From Cyclobacterium plantarum (GTDB lineage: Bacteria; Bacteroidota; Bacteroidia; Cytophagales; Cyclobacteriaceae): a stretch of DNA of 64,000 bases. The stretch lies in assembly GCF_011290685.1 (NCBI RefSeq), contig NZ_JAANYN010000001.1:124001-188000 (forward strand), in the 5' to 3' direction. Shown here one piece after another: positions 9,172-17,635 of this stretch. A program made the translations under genes and the position numbers. Below the pieces are notes generated by a model. The model was given only the letters and a program-made list of their open reading frames with translations, was not told where the DNA came from and did no database searches. Position 1 is the stretch's first letter; each line of letters opens with the position of its first letter.

Positions 9172-10128
9172 ATGATTGAAACGCGTAAAACAGGCTGGCT
9201 CATTGGGCTGGTTATTTTAATGGCTTCCTGCATAGAGGAATCGGAAACAGATTTGGATAGGGCAATTAACAGGGATAACCTCATAATGGAGGATTACATT
9301 GCTTCCAATGACATTCAGGCTACTAAGGCACAGTCCGGCTTTTATTATGAAAAGACCCTTAGTATGCCGGATGCCCCCCAATTTATGAATGCGGATTATA
9401 TTGGCATTTATTATGAAATTAAGACCATAGACGGACAGCTGATCGATTCCTATCTGGATGAGTCCAAAGAGCCTAAATATTTTAAATACAGCCAGGATGG
9501 CTTGTGGCCCATAGCCATCACCTACGCAGCCGGATTGGCCCGGGAAGGAGAGGAAATGACTTTGTATGTCCCATCCTACCTTGCTTTTGGAAATTATGGA
9601 TATGAACAGTTAATTTTGCCAGCCTCAAACCTGGTGATTCAATTGAAATTTGTTGAAAAATTTACTGAAGAGGAGCTTCAGCAAAGGGAGGAAGAAATGA
9701 TACAAAATTTTATAGCTGAAAATAACCTGGAAGGATTTGAAGAAATTTCCGATGGGATATTTTTCCGGACTATAGAGGAAGGTGATGATTCTAAATCTGA
9801 ATCTCAACTGGGAAGTAATGTTTCTATAGATTTTGAGTTATTTGAAATAGGGGCTACTGAGCCTACTTTCGATTCTTATTCTTCGAACCAACCCATTACT
9901 TTTTCCATAGGAAATTCGGGCTTGCTTTTTTTGGATGAAGGGTTAAAAGGGGTTTTACCTGAACAGAAAGTAGAAATTCTGGCGACTTCATTTGCTGCTT
10001 ATGATAATTCCATTCAAATTCTTCCTGAAGACATCAGGTTGGATTTGGTTGAAAAAGGTGAGCAGATAGACTTGATAAGGCCATTTACTCCGGTTTGGTT
10101 TAAAGGAGAGGTGCTGGCCATCCAGTAA
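9172..10128 (+). CDS. FKBP-type peptidyl-prolyl cis-trans isomerase lipoprotein
   Basis: 318 residues with a lipoprotein signal (LVILMASC, cysteine at about residue 20). The first FKBP-like domain (about 75-165) contains DGQLIDSYLDE, WPIAITYAAGLAREGEEMTLYVPSYLAFG and LVIQLKFVE, matching the FKBP flap and active-site order. A second, more divergent FKBP-like half follows (about 185-318: FELFEIGATEPTFDSY, GLKGVLPEQKVEIL). Such proteins help fold exported proteins in the periplasm. It lies 29 bp after the sigma/partner pair and ends at a strong terminator. Confidence 0.8.
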   Translation: MIETRKTGWLIGLVILMASCIEESETDLDRAINRDNLIMEDYIASNDIQATKAQSGFYYEKTLSMPDAPQFMNADYIGIYYEIKTIDGQLIDSYLDESKEPKYFKYSQDGLWPIAITYAAGLAREGEEMTLYVPSYLAFGNYGYEQLILPASNLVIQLKFVEKFTEEELQQREEEMIQNFIAENNLEGFEEISDGIFFRTIEEGDDSKSESQLGSNVSIDFELFEIGATEPTFDSYSSNQPITFSIGNSGLLFLDEGLKGVLPEQKVEILATSFAAYDNSIQILPEDIRLDLVEKGEQIDLIRPFTPVWFKGEVLAIQ

Positions 10129-10133
10129 AGAAG

Positions 10134-10164
10134 GAAAAAAGAGCCCGTTTACGGGCTTTTTTTT
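10134..10164. terminator. Bidirectional intrinsic terminator
   Basis: AGCCCGT (10142-10148), a TT loop and ACGGGCT (10151-10157) are flanked by an A-run before and eight T after, so it can serve the FKBP gene on the plus strand and the membrane-protein gene on the minus strand. The T-run overlaps the stop codon of the latter. Confidence 0.85.
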
Positions 10165-10621
10165 ATGTCCATAAGTTTTTGAACAGTGGTATTTCAAGGA
10201 GTTTTTCAATGCTTATTCCCATAATGATGGACCAGAATAGCCCACTGATCAACATGCTCAAAATAATTTTTCGCTTTTTAATGCCAAATGAAGTTAGTAC
10301 CACAGTGCCGCCAATTGGGGTCAATATTACCGGAGTAAGAAAAGCTATTCCGAACACGCCAAATTTTTGCCATACCTTAATAATGCCCCGGGTTCTTCTG
10401 GTAAACTTCTTTTTCTCCTTTTTGGTGAAACCGGACCAGTTTTTTTTAAACCATTCTCCCAAAAAAGTAAAAAACAAAACGGAAGTCATCATTCCCGAGA
10501 CAGTCACTACTACAATTTCCCATAAGCCATAACCTGCGGCTATGCCCAATAGCGGCCCGGCAATAAACTTAAAAAGACAAAGGAAGTAAATGCCTAAAAA
10601 AGTAATCAGGTAATCACTCAT
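10163..10621 (-). CDS. Small integral membrane protein, possibly small multidrug-export family
   Basis: From the ATG at 10621 the product is 152 residues with about four hydrophobic segments and a basic central loop (KKNWSGFTKKEKKKFTRRTR). The segment FLTPVILTPIGGTVVLTSFG contains a proline-glycine re-entrant-loop pattern seen in small multidrug-export and DedA-like membrane proteins. Its ATG shares one base with the TGA of the upstream antiporter gene, so the two are co-translated. The transported substrate is unknown and the family call is tentative. Confidence 0.55.
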   Translation of the reverse strand: MSDYLITFLGIYFLCLFKFIAGPLLGIAAGYGLWEIVVVTVSGMMTSVLFFTFLGEWFKKNWSGFTKKEKKKFTRRTRGIIKVWQKFGVFGIAFLTPVILTPIGGTVVLTSFGIKKRKIILSMLISGLFWSIIMGISIEKLLEIPLFKNLWT

Positions 10622-11544
10622 CAAATCAGGAAATATAAGTAGAGCAAATATCCAAACAGAAGAACAATCCCATTGAACCTGGTGATCACATAATTAATCC
10701 TCATGAGCGGAAACAAAAGGATGGTGAAGCCCAACATCCAGATGAAGTCTGAATTAATAAATGCTGAGTCCACACCGATGGGCTTGATCAAAGCGGTAAA
10801 ACCTATTATCGAAAAAACATTCATGATATTGCTTCCCAAAATATTTCCCAGGGCCAATTCTGTCTCCTTTTTCAAAGCAGCCAACACGGATGTAACCAGT
10901 TCGGGCAAGCTGGTGCCTATAGCAATAATGGTTACACCTATGATCCTCTCACTTACCCCCAATGCCTGTGCAATGCTAGTTCCATTACCTACTACCAGGT
11001 CGGATCCAAAATACAAGCCGGCCGCACCCCCAATCAACTGTAGTATGGCCAGCCCCACAGGTTGTTTTTTCATTTTGGCAGCATCCTCTTCTGAAAATTC
11101 CACCCGTTCAATGGTCTTAAAAAAATATATGTTTAATGCAACAAAACATATCAATAGAATAATACCTTCCACCAGGGAAATGGAACCATTGAAAGCGAAG
11201 ACATAAAACATCAGAGAACTGATCACCGTAAAGGGGTAATCAAGTTTCAGTGTGGATTTTTGGATATAAATGGGAAATATCACCACACTTATGCCCAGTA
11301 CCAAGGTTATATTGGAAATGTTGCTACCTACAACATTCCCTATGGCAATGTCACTGGAACCTTGTAGTGCGGCAGTAATACTCACCAATAGTTCCGGGGC
11401 TGAAGTGCCAAATGCCACAACCGTTAACCCTATCAAACCAGGACTTAATCCCAGCCTGGCAGCAATAGCTGATGCGCCATCTACCAGGAACTTACCTCCA
11501 AGCAGCAGTACAACCAAACCCAAAATCAATAGCAAATAGCTCAT
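10621..11544 (-). CDS. Calcium/sodium antiporter of the CaCA superfamily (YrbG-like)
   Basis: 307 residues with about ten transmembrane segments and the two inverted alpha-repeats that define the family: GLTVVAFGTSAPELLVSI with GNVVGSNISN in the first half, and GVTIIAIGTSLPELVTSV with GNILGSNIMN in the second. The glutamates in APELL and LPELV are cation ligands. It probably exchanges Ca2+ for Na+ or H+ across the inner membrane. It overlaps the next gene by one base. Confidence 0.92.
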   Translation of the reverse strand: MSYLLLILGLVVLLLGGKFLVDGASAIAARLGLSPGLIGLTVVAFGTSAPELLVSITAALQGSSDIAIGNVVGSNISNITLVLGISVVIFPIYIQKSTLKLDYPFTVISSLMFYVFAFNGSISLVEGIILLICFVALNIYFFKTIERVEFSEEDAAKMKKQPVGLAILQLIGGAAGLYFGSDLVVGNGTSIAQALGVSERIIGVTIIAIGTSLPELVTSVLAALKKETELALGNILGSNIMNVFSIIGFTALIKPIGVDSAFINSDFIWMLGFTILLFPLMRINYVITRFNGIVLLFGYLLYLYFLI

Positions 11545-11558
11545 TTTCTGAAAATGGG

Positions 11559-12209
11559 TTAAATTTTTGGGCCGAAAGCCAGGTCTCCTGCATCGCCCAA
11601 ACCAGGGATAATATAGGAGTTTGAGTTAAGTTTTTCATCCAATGCCCCTGTCCAGATCCTGTGGGGGATCGCAAGATTTTCTGCGATATGGGCAACGCCT
11701 TCGGGAGCGGCAATGGCACTGACAATTTCTATTCGTCTGGGAGTCCCATTGGCCAGGAGATGTTGTATACTTTTCATGAATGATTTGCCGGTAGCCAACA
11801 TGGGGTCTACCAAAATGATGGTTTTATCTGTAATGTCCGGAGCTGCCATATAATTTAGACTAATGGTCACAGGTTCTCCTTTTTCCTGCACTTCTTCCCG
11901 ATAAGCTCCTATAAACCCGCTATCAGCATGATCAAAAAAATTAATAATACCCTGGTAAAAGGGTACAGCAGCCCTCAGCACAGAGATGATAACAGGCTGT
12001 TCCTGCATGAGTGCAGTACTGATTTCTCCAAAAGGCCCTTCAATTTTTCTTTTTGAAAAGGGAAGAGATTTGGAAACTTCATAAGCTAAAATCTCCCCTA
12101 TGCGTTCCAGGTTTTTCCTAAAACGCATCCTGTCATTTTGGACCGTTACATCCCGGAGCTCTGCGAGAAAATGGTTAGCGATTGAGTTTTTTTGGTTTAG
12201 GATAAACAT
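11559..12209 (-). CDS. upp: Uracil phosphoribosyltransferase
   Basis: 216 residues. Converts uracil and PRPP to UMP in pyrimidine salvage. The PRPP-binding loop ILVDPMLATGKSF and the C-terminal uracil-binding segment GLGDAGDLAFG are both present. The antiporter gene follows 14 bp downstream on the same strand. An intrinsic terminator upstream of its start separates it from the OmpA gene. Confidence 0.96.
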   Translation of the reverse strand: MFILNQKNSIANHFLAELRDVTVQNDRMRFRKNLERIGEILAYEVSKSLPFSKRKIEGPFGEISTALMQEQPVIISVLRAAVPFYQGIINFFDHADSGFIGAYREEVQEKGEPVTISLNYMAAPDITDKTIILVDPMLATGKSFMKSIQHLLANGTPRRIEIVSAIAAPEGVAHIAENLAIPHRIWTGALDEKLNSNSYIIPGLGDAGDLAFGPKI

Positions 12210-12230
12210 GGCAAGACAAAGTAAAACAAA

Positions 12231-12258
12231 AAAACCCGATCTTTTGAGATCGGGTTTT
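12231..12258. terminator. Intrinsic terminator after the OmpA gene
   Basis: A 12-bp perfect stem, AAAACCCGATCT paired with AGATCGGGTTTT, with a TTTG loop. It lies between the OmpA stop codon and the upp start; on the minus strand the stem ends in a T-run. Confidence 0.85.
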
Positions 12259-12279
12259 AATATTTATTGCTTGAAAAGC

Positions 12280-13554
12280 TTATTTGATTTCGAAGCTAAC
12301 TCTTCTTGCCATTTGACGGGCATCAGCAGATGATTTGTCTACACTGGTATCTTCACCATATCCTTTGTAGCTTAACCTGGATTCAGAGATGCCAGAAGCT
12401 ATCAGAAGATCATATACTGATTTTGCTCTTCTTTCAGACAACTTCATGTTGTAGTCATCAGGACCCAGCTCATCAGCATAACCTTTAAGTTCCACCTGTA
12501 CTCCTGGATTTCTCTTCATAAAGTTAGAAACATAGTGAGCAGAGGATGCTGAATAACCCAGTGGCTTGGCACTGTCAAATGCGAAATACACATTTACATA
12601 ACCGTCGTTGATGGCTTTTGCCAAGTAATCAATTTCTTCAGTATCGTCAGGTGCGCAGCCATCTAAAGAGGCAGGACCAGGAACGAAAGGACACTTGTCA
12701 ACGTGATCAGGGATGCCATCACCATCAGAATCCATAGTGGTTCCTTGTGAATCAACTCTTGCTCCGGCTGGTGTGTTTGGCTCTTTGTCTAAATAATCCG
12801 GTACACCGTCTCCGTCAGAATCCTTAAGCATGTCTTTGATCTCTCCGATTTGAGTAGCCAATTCTTCTTTGGTAGCGTATTTGTTCTCTCTCAAATACCA
12901 GTCTGCGTGCGAATCTCCGCTTCCAAGGTAGAAGCTTAACCCAACAGTACCTGTCCACCAAACGGAATTTGCACCGTAATATCCATTTTCAGTTGCAGGA
13001 TTAATAGATGAAGCACCGTCAAATGCTACATCTTGTCGGCCTGCTACTATATTGCTGATATCACCGTTAAGTGCGATTCTGTCACTAAGTTTGACTTGAA
13101 GTGTCAACCCGGTAATGATATTGTATTGGTTGTCCTGAAAATCAGCCCATTGGTTTTCCTGAGGGGTAAGTCTTCCGATTCCCCCACCAAAATGTCCCAA
13201 CAAATTGAAAGTTTGAGAGAATGTTTGCCAATCCATGATCCTGCCAAGATTAGCCACTCCCTGTAGGTTCAGGCGGTAGTAGTTTGAGGAGAAATCAGGA
13301 GTGTCACTTGCATTGCTGAAGCCACCAAAACCAAAATCCAACTTGGTCCCAAATTTCTCGTTAAACATGTACCTGACTCCCAGGTCTGCATGGCCCAAGT
13401 TTAGCGTAGGAGAAAAATAACCAGGCGTTATTGGCGCCATTGGTTTATTAAACCCTCCGTTAACTTCGACGGACCATTTGTTGAAATCGTCTTGAGCATT
13501 AGCACCTATAGCTAAAGCACCAACCATTAGTGTTGATAGTATTATTTTTTTCAT
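12280..13554 (-). CDS. OmpA family outer-membrane protein with thrombospondin type 3 repeats
   Basis: 424 residues: signal peptide (MKKIILSTLMVGALAIGANA), an N-terminal beta-barrel (about 25-215), Ca2+-binding thrombospondin type 3 repeats (DSDGDGVPDYLD and DSDGDGIPDHVD, about 245-290), and a C-terminal OmpA peptidoglycan-binding domain (about 310-424) with VYFAFDSAKP, LKGYADELG and LSERRAKSVYDLL. It links the outer membrane to the cell wall and is usually abundant. A good Bacteroidota-type promoter lies about 76 bp upstream and a strong terminator follows. Confidence 0.95.
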   Translation of the reverse strand: MKKIILSTLMVGALAIGANAQDDFNKWSVEVNGGFNKPMAPITPGYFSPTLNLGHADLGVRYMFNEKFGTKLDFGFGGFSNASDTPDFSSNYYRLNLQGVANLGRIMDWQTFSQTFNLLGHFGGGIGRLTPQENQWADFQDNQYNIITGLTLQVKLSDRIALNGDISNIVAGRQDVAFDGASSINPATENGYYGANSVWWTGTVGLSFYLGSGDSHADWYLRENKYATKEELATQIGEIKDMLKDSDGDGVPDYLDKEPNTPAGARVDSQGTTMDSDGDGIPDHVDKCPFVPGPASLDGCAPDDTEEIDYLAKAINDGYVNVYFAFDSAKPLGYSASSAHYVSNFMKRNPGVQVELKGYADELGPDDYNMKLSERRAKSVYDLLIASGISESRLSYKGYGEDTSVDKSSADARQMARRVSFEIK

Positions 13555-13629
13555 GATAAAAAATTTTTTACAACATTCAGTGTTTTAATTGATTTTGATT
13601 GCTATTAGTTATTACTCGGTTATATGATA

Positions 13630-13660
13630 CAAATGTATATTAATTTATGGGAACTTTAAA
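13630..13660 (-). promoter_or_regulatory. Bacteroidota-type promoter of the OmpA gene
   Basis: On the minus strand, TTTA (13657-13660), exactly 19 bp, then TACATTTG (13630-13637). This fits the TTTG-N19-TAnnTTTG consensus with one mismatch and leaves a leader of about 70 bases before the ATG at 13554. Confidence 0.7.
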
Positions 13661-13729
13661 CATCTATCTCAATTGTTTCAATAAAATCGAATTTGAACTC
13701 GAAATTTATAAAATTATTTAACATAAACT

Positions 13730-14647
13730 ATGCCAATGGACATTTTATTAAAAGAAATTCTTGAGATCAATAGCGTTTCCAGTGACGAATCAAGAATGGC
13801 TTCTTTTCTTCTTGACTTAATTCTGAAACGAAGATCCTCCTGGAAGGTTTCACCCCAAATTTATTCTGGAGAAGAATTCCATGATAATATACTACTAGTT
13901 TTCGGTAATCCCAAAACCGCTGCTTTTGCTCATATGGATACGGTAGGTTTTTCTGTGAGGTATGAAAACCAACTTGTACCGATAGGGGGGCCGGAAATAG
14001 GGGATGGGGCCTGGCTTCAGGGAACGGACCTGGTAGGACCCATACGATGCAAAGCCCATGAAAAGGATGGAAATGTGTTTCATGATTTTCCCAGGGGTAT
14101 TCAAAGAGGTACCATGCTTTCATTTGAGCAGCAGATTAAGGCAGACAATGAATTCATCGAGGCAGCCTACCTGGACAATCGGCTTGGTATGTATGCAATG
14201 ATAAGGTTATGTGAAACTTTAACTGACGGTATTATTGTATTCAGTACTTATGAGGAACATGGAGGTGGATCCATGCCCTTTCTGACGCGGTTTATTTTTG
14301 AAAACTGGGGCATTAGACAAGCTTTGGTGGCAGATGTTACCTGGATTACCGAAGGGGTTCATTTTAATAAAGGAGCCGTTATCTCTATGCGCGATAGCTT
14401 CATTCCCAGGAAAAAGTTTCTGGATAGTATTTTGGAGTTGGCAGAAGCATCCGGAGTGCCGTATCAATTGGAAGTAGAGGCATATGGAGGAAGTGATGGC
14501 AGGGAAATTCAAATGAGCCCATATCCGGTTGATTGGTGCTTTATAGGTGTAGCAGAGGAAAACCCTCATACCCCACAGGAAAAAGCCAGTTTAAAAGATG
14601 TGGAGGACTTGATAAAATTGTACCAATATTTGATGCGAAATTTGTAA
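13730..14647 (+). CDS. M42 family metallopeptidase (aminopeptidase-like)
   Basis: 305 residues. Zinc-site residues of the M42/M20-type fold are visible: H in FAHMDTVGF (about residue 67), D in AAYLDNRLG (about 146), EE in TYEEHGGG (about 175), D in LVADVTWI (about 202) and H in EENPHTPQE (about 283). Members are cytoplasmic aminopeptidases, often multimeric. It is transcribed divergently from the OmpA gene. The family is well supported; substrate preference is unknown. Confidence 0.85.
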   Translation: MPMDILLKEILEINSVSSDESRMASFLLDLILKRRSSWKVSPQIYSGEEFHDNILLVFGNPKTAAFAHMDTVGFSVRYENQLVPIGGPEIGDGAWLQGTDLVGPIRCKAHEKDGNVFHDFPRGIQRGTMLSFEQQIKADNEFIEAAYLDNRLGMYAMIRLCETLTDGIIVFSTYEEHGGGSMPFLTRFIFENWGIRQALVADVTWITEGVHFNKGAVISMRDSFIPRKKFLDSILELAEASGVPYQLEVEAYGGSDGREIQMSPYPVDWCFIGVAEENPHTPQEKASLKDVEDLIKLYQYLMRNL

Positions 14648-14723
14648 TGGATTAATAAATGTCTTTTCTTCGAACGAATATAAACTCCGAAATTAATTGT
14701 TTTTGTGAACGTAATATCCTGGT

Positions 14724-15257
14724 ATGATTAAAATTGAGGACTTGGATTTTGAACTTTTTATTCCGGAAGACAAGCTTTTGATCAGGGTAAAAGAGCTTGC
14801 CAAAGCTATCAATCTAGACTATAATGGAAAAAATCCGATTTTATTGGCGGTTTTGAACGGTAGTTTTATGTTTATGTCTGATATTTGCAAGGAAATCAAC
14901 CTGACAGCGGATGTTTCTTTTATTAAATTGGCTTCTTATTCAGGGACAAAAAGTACAGGTAACATTACCCCTTTGCTGGGATTGAGCGAATCTTTGAAAG
15001 ACCGGGATGTGGTCATTATAGAGGACATCGTTGATACTGGCAAAAGTATGGTTTATTTACTGGATTTGATCAATAAGGAAAATCCTAAAAGTGTTGAAAT
15101 TGTCAGTTTGTTGGTAAAACCGGAAGCCTTAACAGAAAGTGTAACCATAAAATACAGGGGTTTTGACATCCCGGACCTTTTTGTCGTTGGGTACGGCCTG
15201 GATTATTGCGGCAAGGGGAGAAATCTCAGACATTTGTATCAAAAAAGAGAAAAATAA
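14724..15257 (+). CDS. hpt: Hypoxanthine phosphoribosyltransferase
   Basis: 177 residues. Purine salvage enzyme making IMP (and often GMP) from the free base and PRPP. The PRPP loop VVIIEDIVDTGKSM and the C-terminal base-binding segment FVVGYGLDYCGKGRNLRHL are typical. It leads the hpt-adk-obgE cluster, a common order in Bacteroidota, with 28 bp to adk. Confidence 0.95.
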   Translation: MIKIEDLDFELFIPEDKLLIRVKELAKAINLDYNGKNPILLAVLNGSFMFMSDICKEINLTADVSFIKLASYSGTKSTGNITPLLGLSESLKDRDVVIIEDIVDTGKSMVYLLDLINKENPKSVEIVSLLVKPEALTESVTIKYRGFDIPDLFVVGYGLDYCGKGRNLRHLYQKREK

Positions 15258-15285
15258 AATTCCATTTCATAAAAAAAATTAATCT

Positions 15286-15858
15286 ATGTTAAATATTGTT
15301 TTGTTTGGCCCTCCCGGAGCAGGCAAAGGGACCCAAAGTGAAAAATTAATTGAAAAATATAAAGTGGATCACATATCCACCGGAGATTTATTCAGAAAGC
15401 ATTTGGGAGAGGGTACTGAACTGGGTAAATTGGCTCAGAAATACATGGATGATGGCAACCTTGTTCCTGATGAGGTAGTGATTGGTATGGTGGATGACAA
15501 GATCAATTCCTCTACCGATCTTAAGGGCTTTATTTTTGATGGGTTCCCTAGAACAGTGGCACAGGCAAGGGCATTGGATGAATTGCTGCTAAAAAAAGGA
15601 ACAAATATCTCCGGAATGATATCTCTGGAAGTTCCTGAAGAGGAATTAAAGCTGCGCATTAAAGATAGGGGAAAAACATCCGGAAGGTCTGATGACCAGG
15701 ATGAAGAAAAAATCAACAACAGGATAAAGGTATATAAAGAAGAAACATTACCGGTGGCTGAATATTATCAAAAGCAGGGTAAATTATCTAAAATCCATGG
15801 TGTAGGAGCCATAGATGAGATTTTCGGAAAGATTTGTGCTGTAATAGATGAATATTAA
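15286..15858 (+). CDS. adk: Adenylate kinase
   Basis: 190 residues. Interconverts ATP + AMP and 2 ADP. The P-loop GPPGAGKGTQS starts at residue 8, the AMP-binding TGDLFR and DGFPRTVAQA follow, and the LID is the short type (DRGKTSGRSDDQDEEKINNR) without zinc-binding cysteines. It lies between hpt and obgE. Confidence 0.97.
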   Translation: MLNIVLFGPPGAGKGTQSEKLIEKYKVDHISTGDLFRKHLGEGTELGKLAQKYMDDGNLVPDEVVIGMVDDKINSSTDLKGFIFDGFPRTVAQARALDELLLKKGTNISGMISLEVPEEELKLRIKDRGKTSGRSDDQDEEKINNRIKVYKEETLPVAEYYQKQGKLSKIHGVGAIDEIFGKICAVIDEY

Positions 15859-15885
15859 TTCGTACCTTTGAGGATGTAGTACTAT

Positions 15886-15916
15886 GGCTAAGCGTAACGG
15901 CTTAGCTATTTTATTT
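15886..15916 (+). terminator. Hairpin with T-rich tail between adk and obgE
   Basis: GCTAAGC (15887-15893) pairs with GCTTAGC (15900-15906) around a 6-base loop, followed by TATTTTATTTTAT. It may terminate adk. A TAnnTTTG box (TACCTTTG, 15863-15870) lies just before it, so it could instead sit in the leader of an obgE transcript. Confidence 0.55.
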
Positions 15917-15971
15917 TATAGGAGAATTCCGGTAAAATAAATATGGAGACCAGAAAAAAACCAAGGATAGA

Positions 15972-16961
15972 GTGGCAGCATCAAATTTTATTGACTATGT
16001 GAAATTTTGCTCCCGTTCGGGGGCAGGAGGAAATGGTTCTGTCCATTTTAGGCGGGAAAAACATGTACCCAAGGGAGGCCCCGACGGTGGTGATGGGGGT
16101 AGAGGCGGCCATGTCATTTTGAGAGGCAATGCACAGCTCTGGACCCTGCTTCATCTTAAATACAAGAAACATGTCATAGCTGAGCGGGGTAAAAATGGAG
16201 AAGGGGGAAGAAGAAAAGGTGCTGATGGACAAGATGTTGTTCTGGAAGTCCCTGTGGGTACAGTAGCCAGGGAGTCCGAAACCGGGGAGTTCAGGTGTGA
16301 GATCACGGAAGACGGGCAGGAATTTGTACTAACGCCCGGAGGAAGGGGAGGTCTGGGCAATGACCATTTCAAAACAGCCACCAATCAGGCCCCTCATTTT
16401 GCCCAGACCGGTGGCGAGGGAACAGAGGAATGGATCATTCTGGAATTAAAACTTTTGGCAGATGTAGGTTTGGTAGGTTTTCCCAACGCCGGAAAATCCA
16501 CCCTACTCGCCAGCTTATCCGCAGCCAGGCCGGAAATTGCAGATTATGCCTTTACCACACTTGTGCCCAACCTGGGAGTGGTCGCCTACAGAGATGGAAA
16601 ATCTTTTGTAATGGCCGATATTCCGGGCATTATTGAAGGTGCAGCAGAAGGTAAAGGACTTGGCCTGCGGTTTTTGCGGCATATTGAGAGAAATTCCATT
16701 TTGCTGTTTTTGGTCCCTGCTGATGCAGCCCATATCGGCGAGCAGTATGCGGTTTTATTGGCAGAACTGGAACGCTATAATCCGGAACTTCTGGATAAGA
16801 GGCGCATTCTGGCCATATCCAAAGCAGATTTGCTGGATGCCGAACTGATGAAAGCACTGGAATCGGAAATTCCAAAGGACATTCCTCATTTGTTTCTGTC
16901 AGCTGTGAGTGGCTTTCAGCTGCCTTTGCTCAAAGACTTGATTTGGAAGTCATTGCAGTAA
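15972..16961 (+). CDS. obgE: Obg GTPase (ribosome assembly and stress)
   Basis: 329 residues. The N-terminal glycine-rich Obg fold (about 1-158) contains [13 protein letters not shown]; the GTPase domain (about 160-329) has G1 [10 protein letters not shown]2 [10 protein letters not shown]3 DIPGIIEGA and G4-like SKAD. Acts in late 50S assembly and the stringent response. The start is GTG at 15972, with AAGGA seven bases upstream; an ATG at 15942 is in another frame. There is no C-terminal OCT extension. Confidence 0.95.
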   Translation: MAASNFIDYVKFCSRSGAGGNGSVHFRREKHVPKGGPDGGDGGRGGHVILRGNAQLWTLLHLKYKKHVIAERGKNGEGGRRKGADGQDVVLEVPVGTVARESETGEFRCEITEDGQEFVLTPGGRGGLGNDHFKTATNQAPHFAQTGGEGTEEWIILELKLLADVGLVGFPNAGKSTLLASLSAARPEIADYAFTTLVPNLGVVAYRDGKSFVMADIPGIIEGAAEGKGLGLRFLRHIERNSILLFLVPADAAHIGEQYAVLLAELERYNPELLDKRRILAISKADLLDAELMKALESEIPKDIPHLFLSAVSGFQLPLLKDLIWKSLQ

Positions 16962-16964
16962 TTG

Positions 16965-16977
16965 TGTCAGAATGGCA
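16965..16977 (+). promoter_or_regulatory. Putative heat-shock motif TGnCA-N3-TGnCA upstream of grpE
   Basis: TGTCAGAATGGCA lies four bases after the obgE stop and about 65 bp before the grpE ATG. The same 13-nt pattern occurs upstream of htpG (55585-55597). It may be an operator or alternative promoter for chaperone genes; this is inference from two sites only. Confidence 0.4.
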
Positions 16978-17041
16978 TACATTGATAAAATGGCAAGTTA
17001 ATTGTTTTCATCAAAAGGATTTTTGAAAAACGGATTTAAAC

Positions 17042-17629
17042 ATGACAGATAAAACAAAAGAAGAAAAGGATCTGGACCTGGAACAAACAGAAACAGCTGA
17101 AAACCCTACAAACGAGGGAGATGTGAACAAGGATGCCGATTTGGATGTTCAGGAAGAAAAAGATCCGGAAGCCAAAACACCTGAAGACAATTTGTCAAAG
17201 GAAAATCAGGAATTGAAGGACAAATATGTCAGGTTGTATTCTGAGTTTGAAAATTTCCGCAGAAGAACTGCCAAAGAAAGGCTTGACCTGGTCAATACGG
17301 CATCTCAGGAGCTGATTCAGGAAATATTGCCTGTTATTGATGATTTTGAAAGGTCGTTTAAGGCCCAGGCAGATGCCGGAGAGGATGATCAAAAACAGGA
17401 AGGGAGCAGGTTAATTTATAACAAATTGTTGAGGGTCCTTACTTCCAAGGGATTGGAACCTATGAAGGACCTGGTGGGCAAAGACTTTGATGCAGAATAC
17501 CACGAGGCAATCACGCAGATCCCAGCCCCGTCAGAAGATTTGAAAGGTAAAATTGTGGATGTGGTTGAAAAAGGCTACACGATGGGAGGTAAAGTGGTTC
17601 GATTTGCTAAAGTGGTAATTGGAAAATAA
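17042..17629 (+). CDS. grpE: Nucleotide exchange factor GrpE
   Basis: 195 residues. Releases ADP from DnaK. An acidic N-terminal tail (about 1-55, rich in E/D/K), a long coiled-coil helix (about 55-105: KDKYVRLYSEFENFRRRTAKE) and the C-terminal beta-domain (about 150-195: DAEYHEAITQIP, VVEKGYTMGGKVVRFAKVVI) are in the usual order. dnaJ follows after 6 bp, so the two are one unit; dnaK is not nearby. Confidence 0.96.
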   Translation: MTDKTKEEKDLDLEQTETAENPTNEGDVNKDADLDVQEEKDPEAKTPEDNLSKENQELKDKYVRLYSEFENFRRRTAKERLDLVNTASQELIQEILPVIDDFERSFKAQADAGEDDQKQEGSRLIYNKLLRVLTSKGLEPMKDLVGKDFDAEYHEAITQIPAPSEDLKGKIVDVVEKGYTMGGKVVRFAKVVIGK

Positions 17630-17635
17630 AGATTT

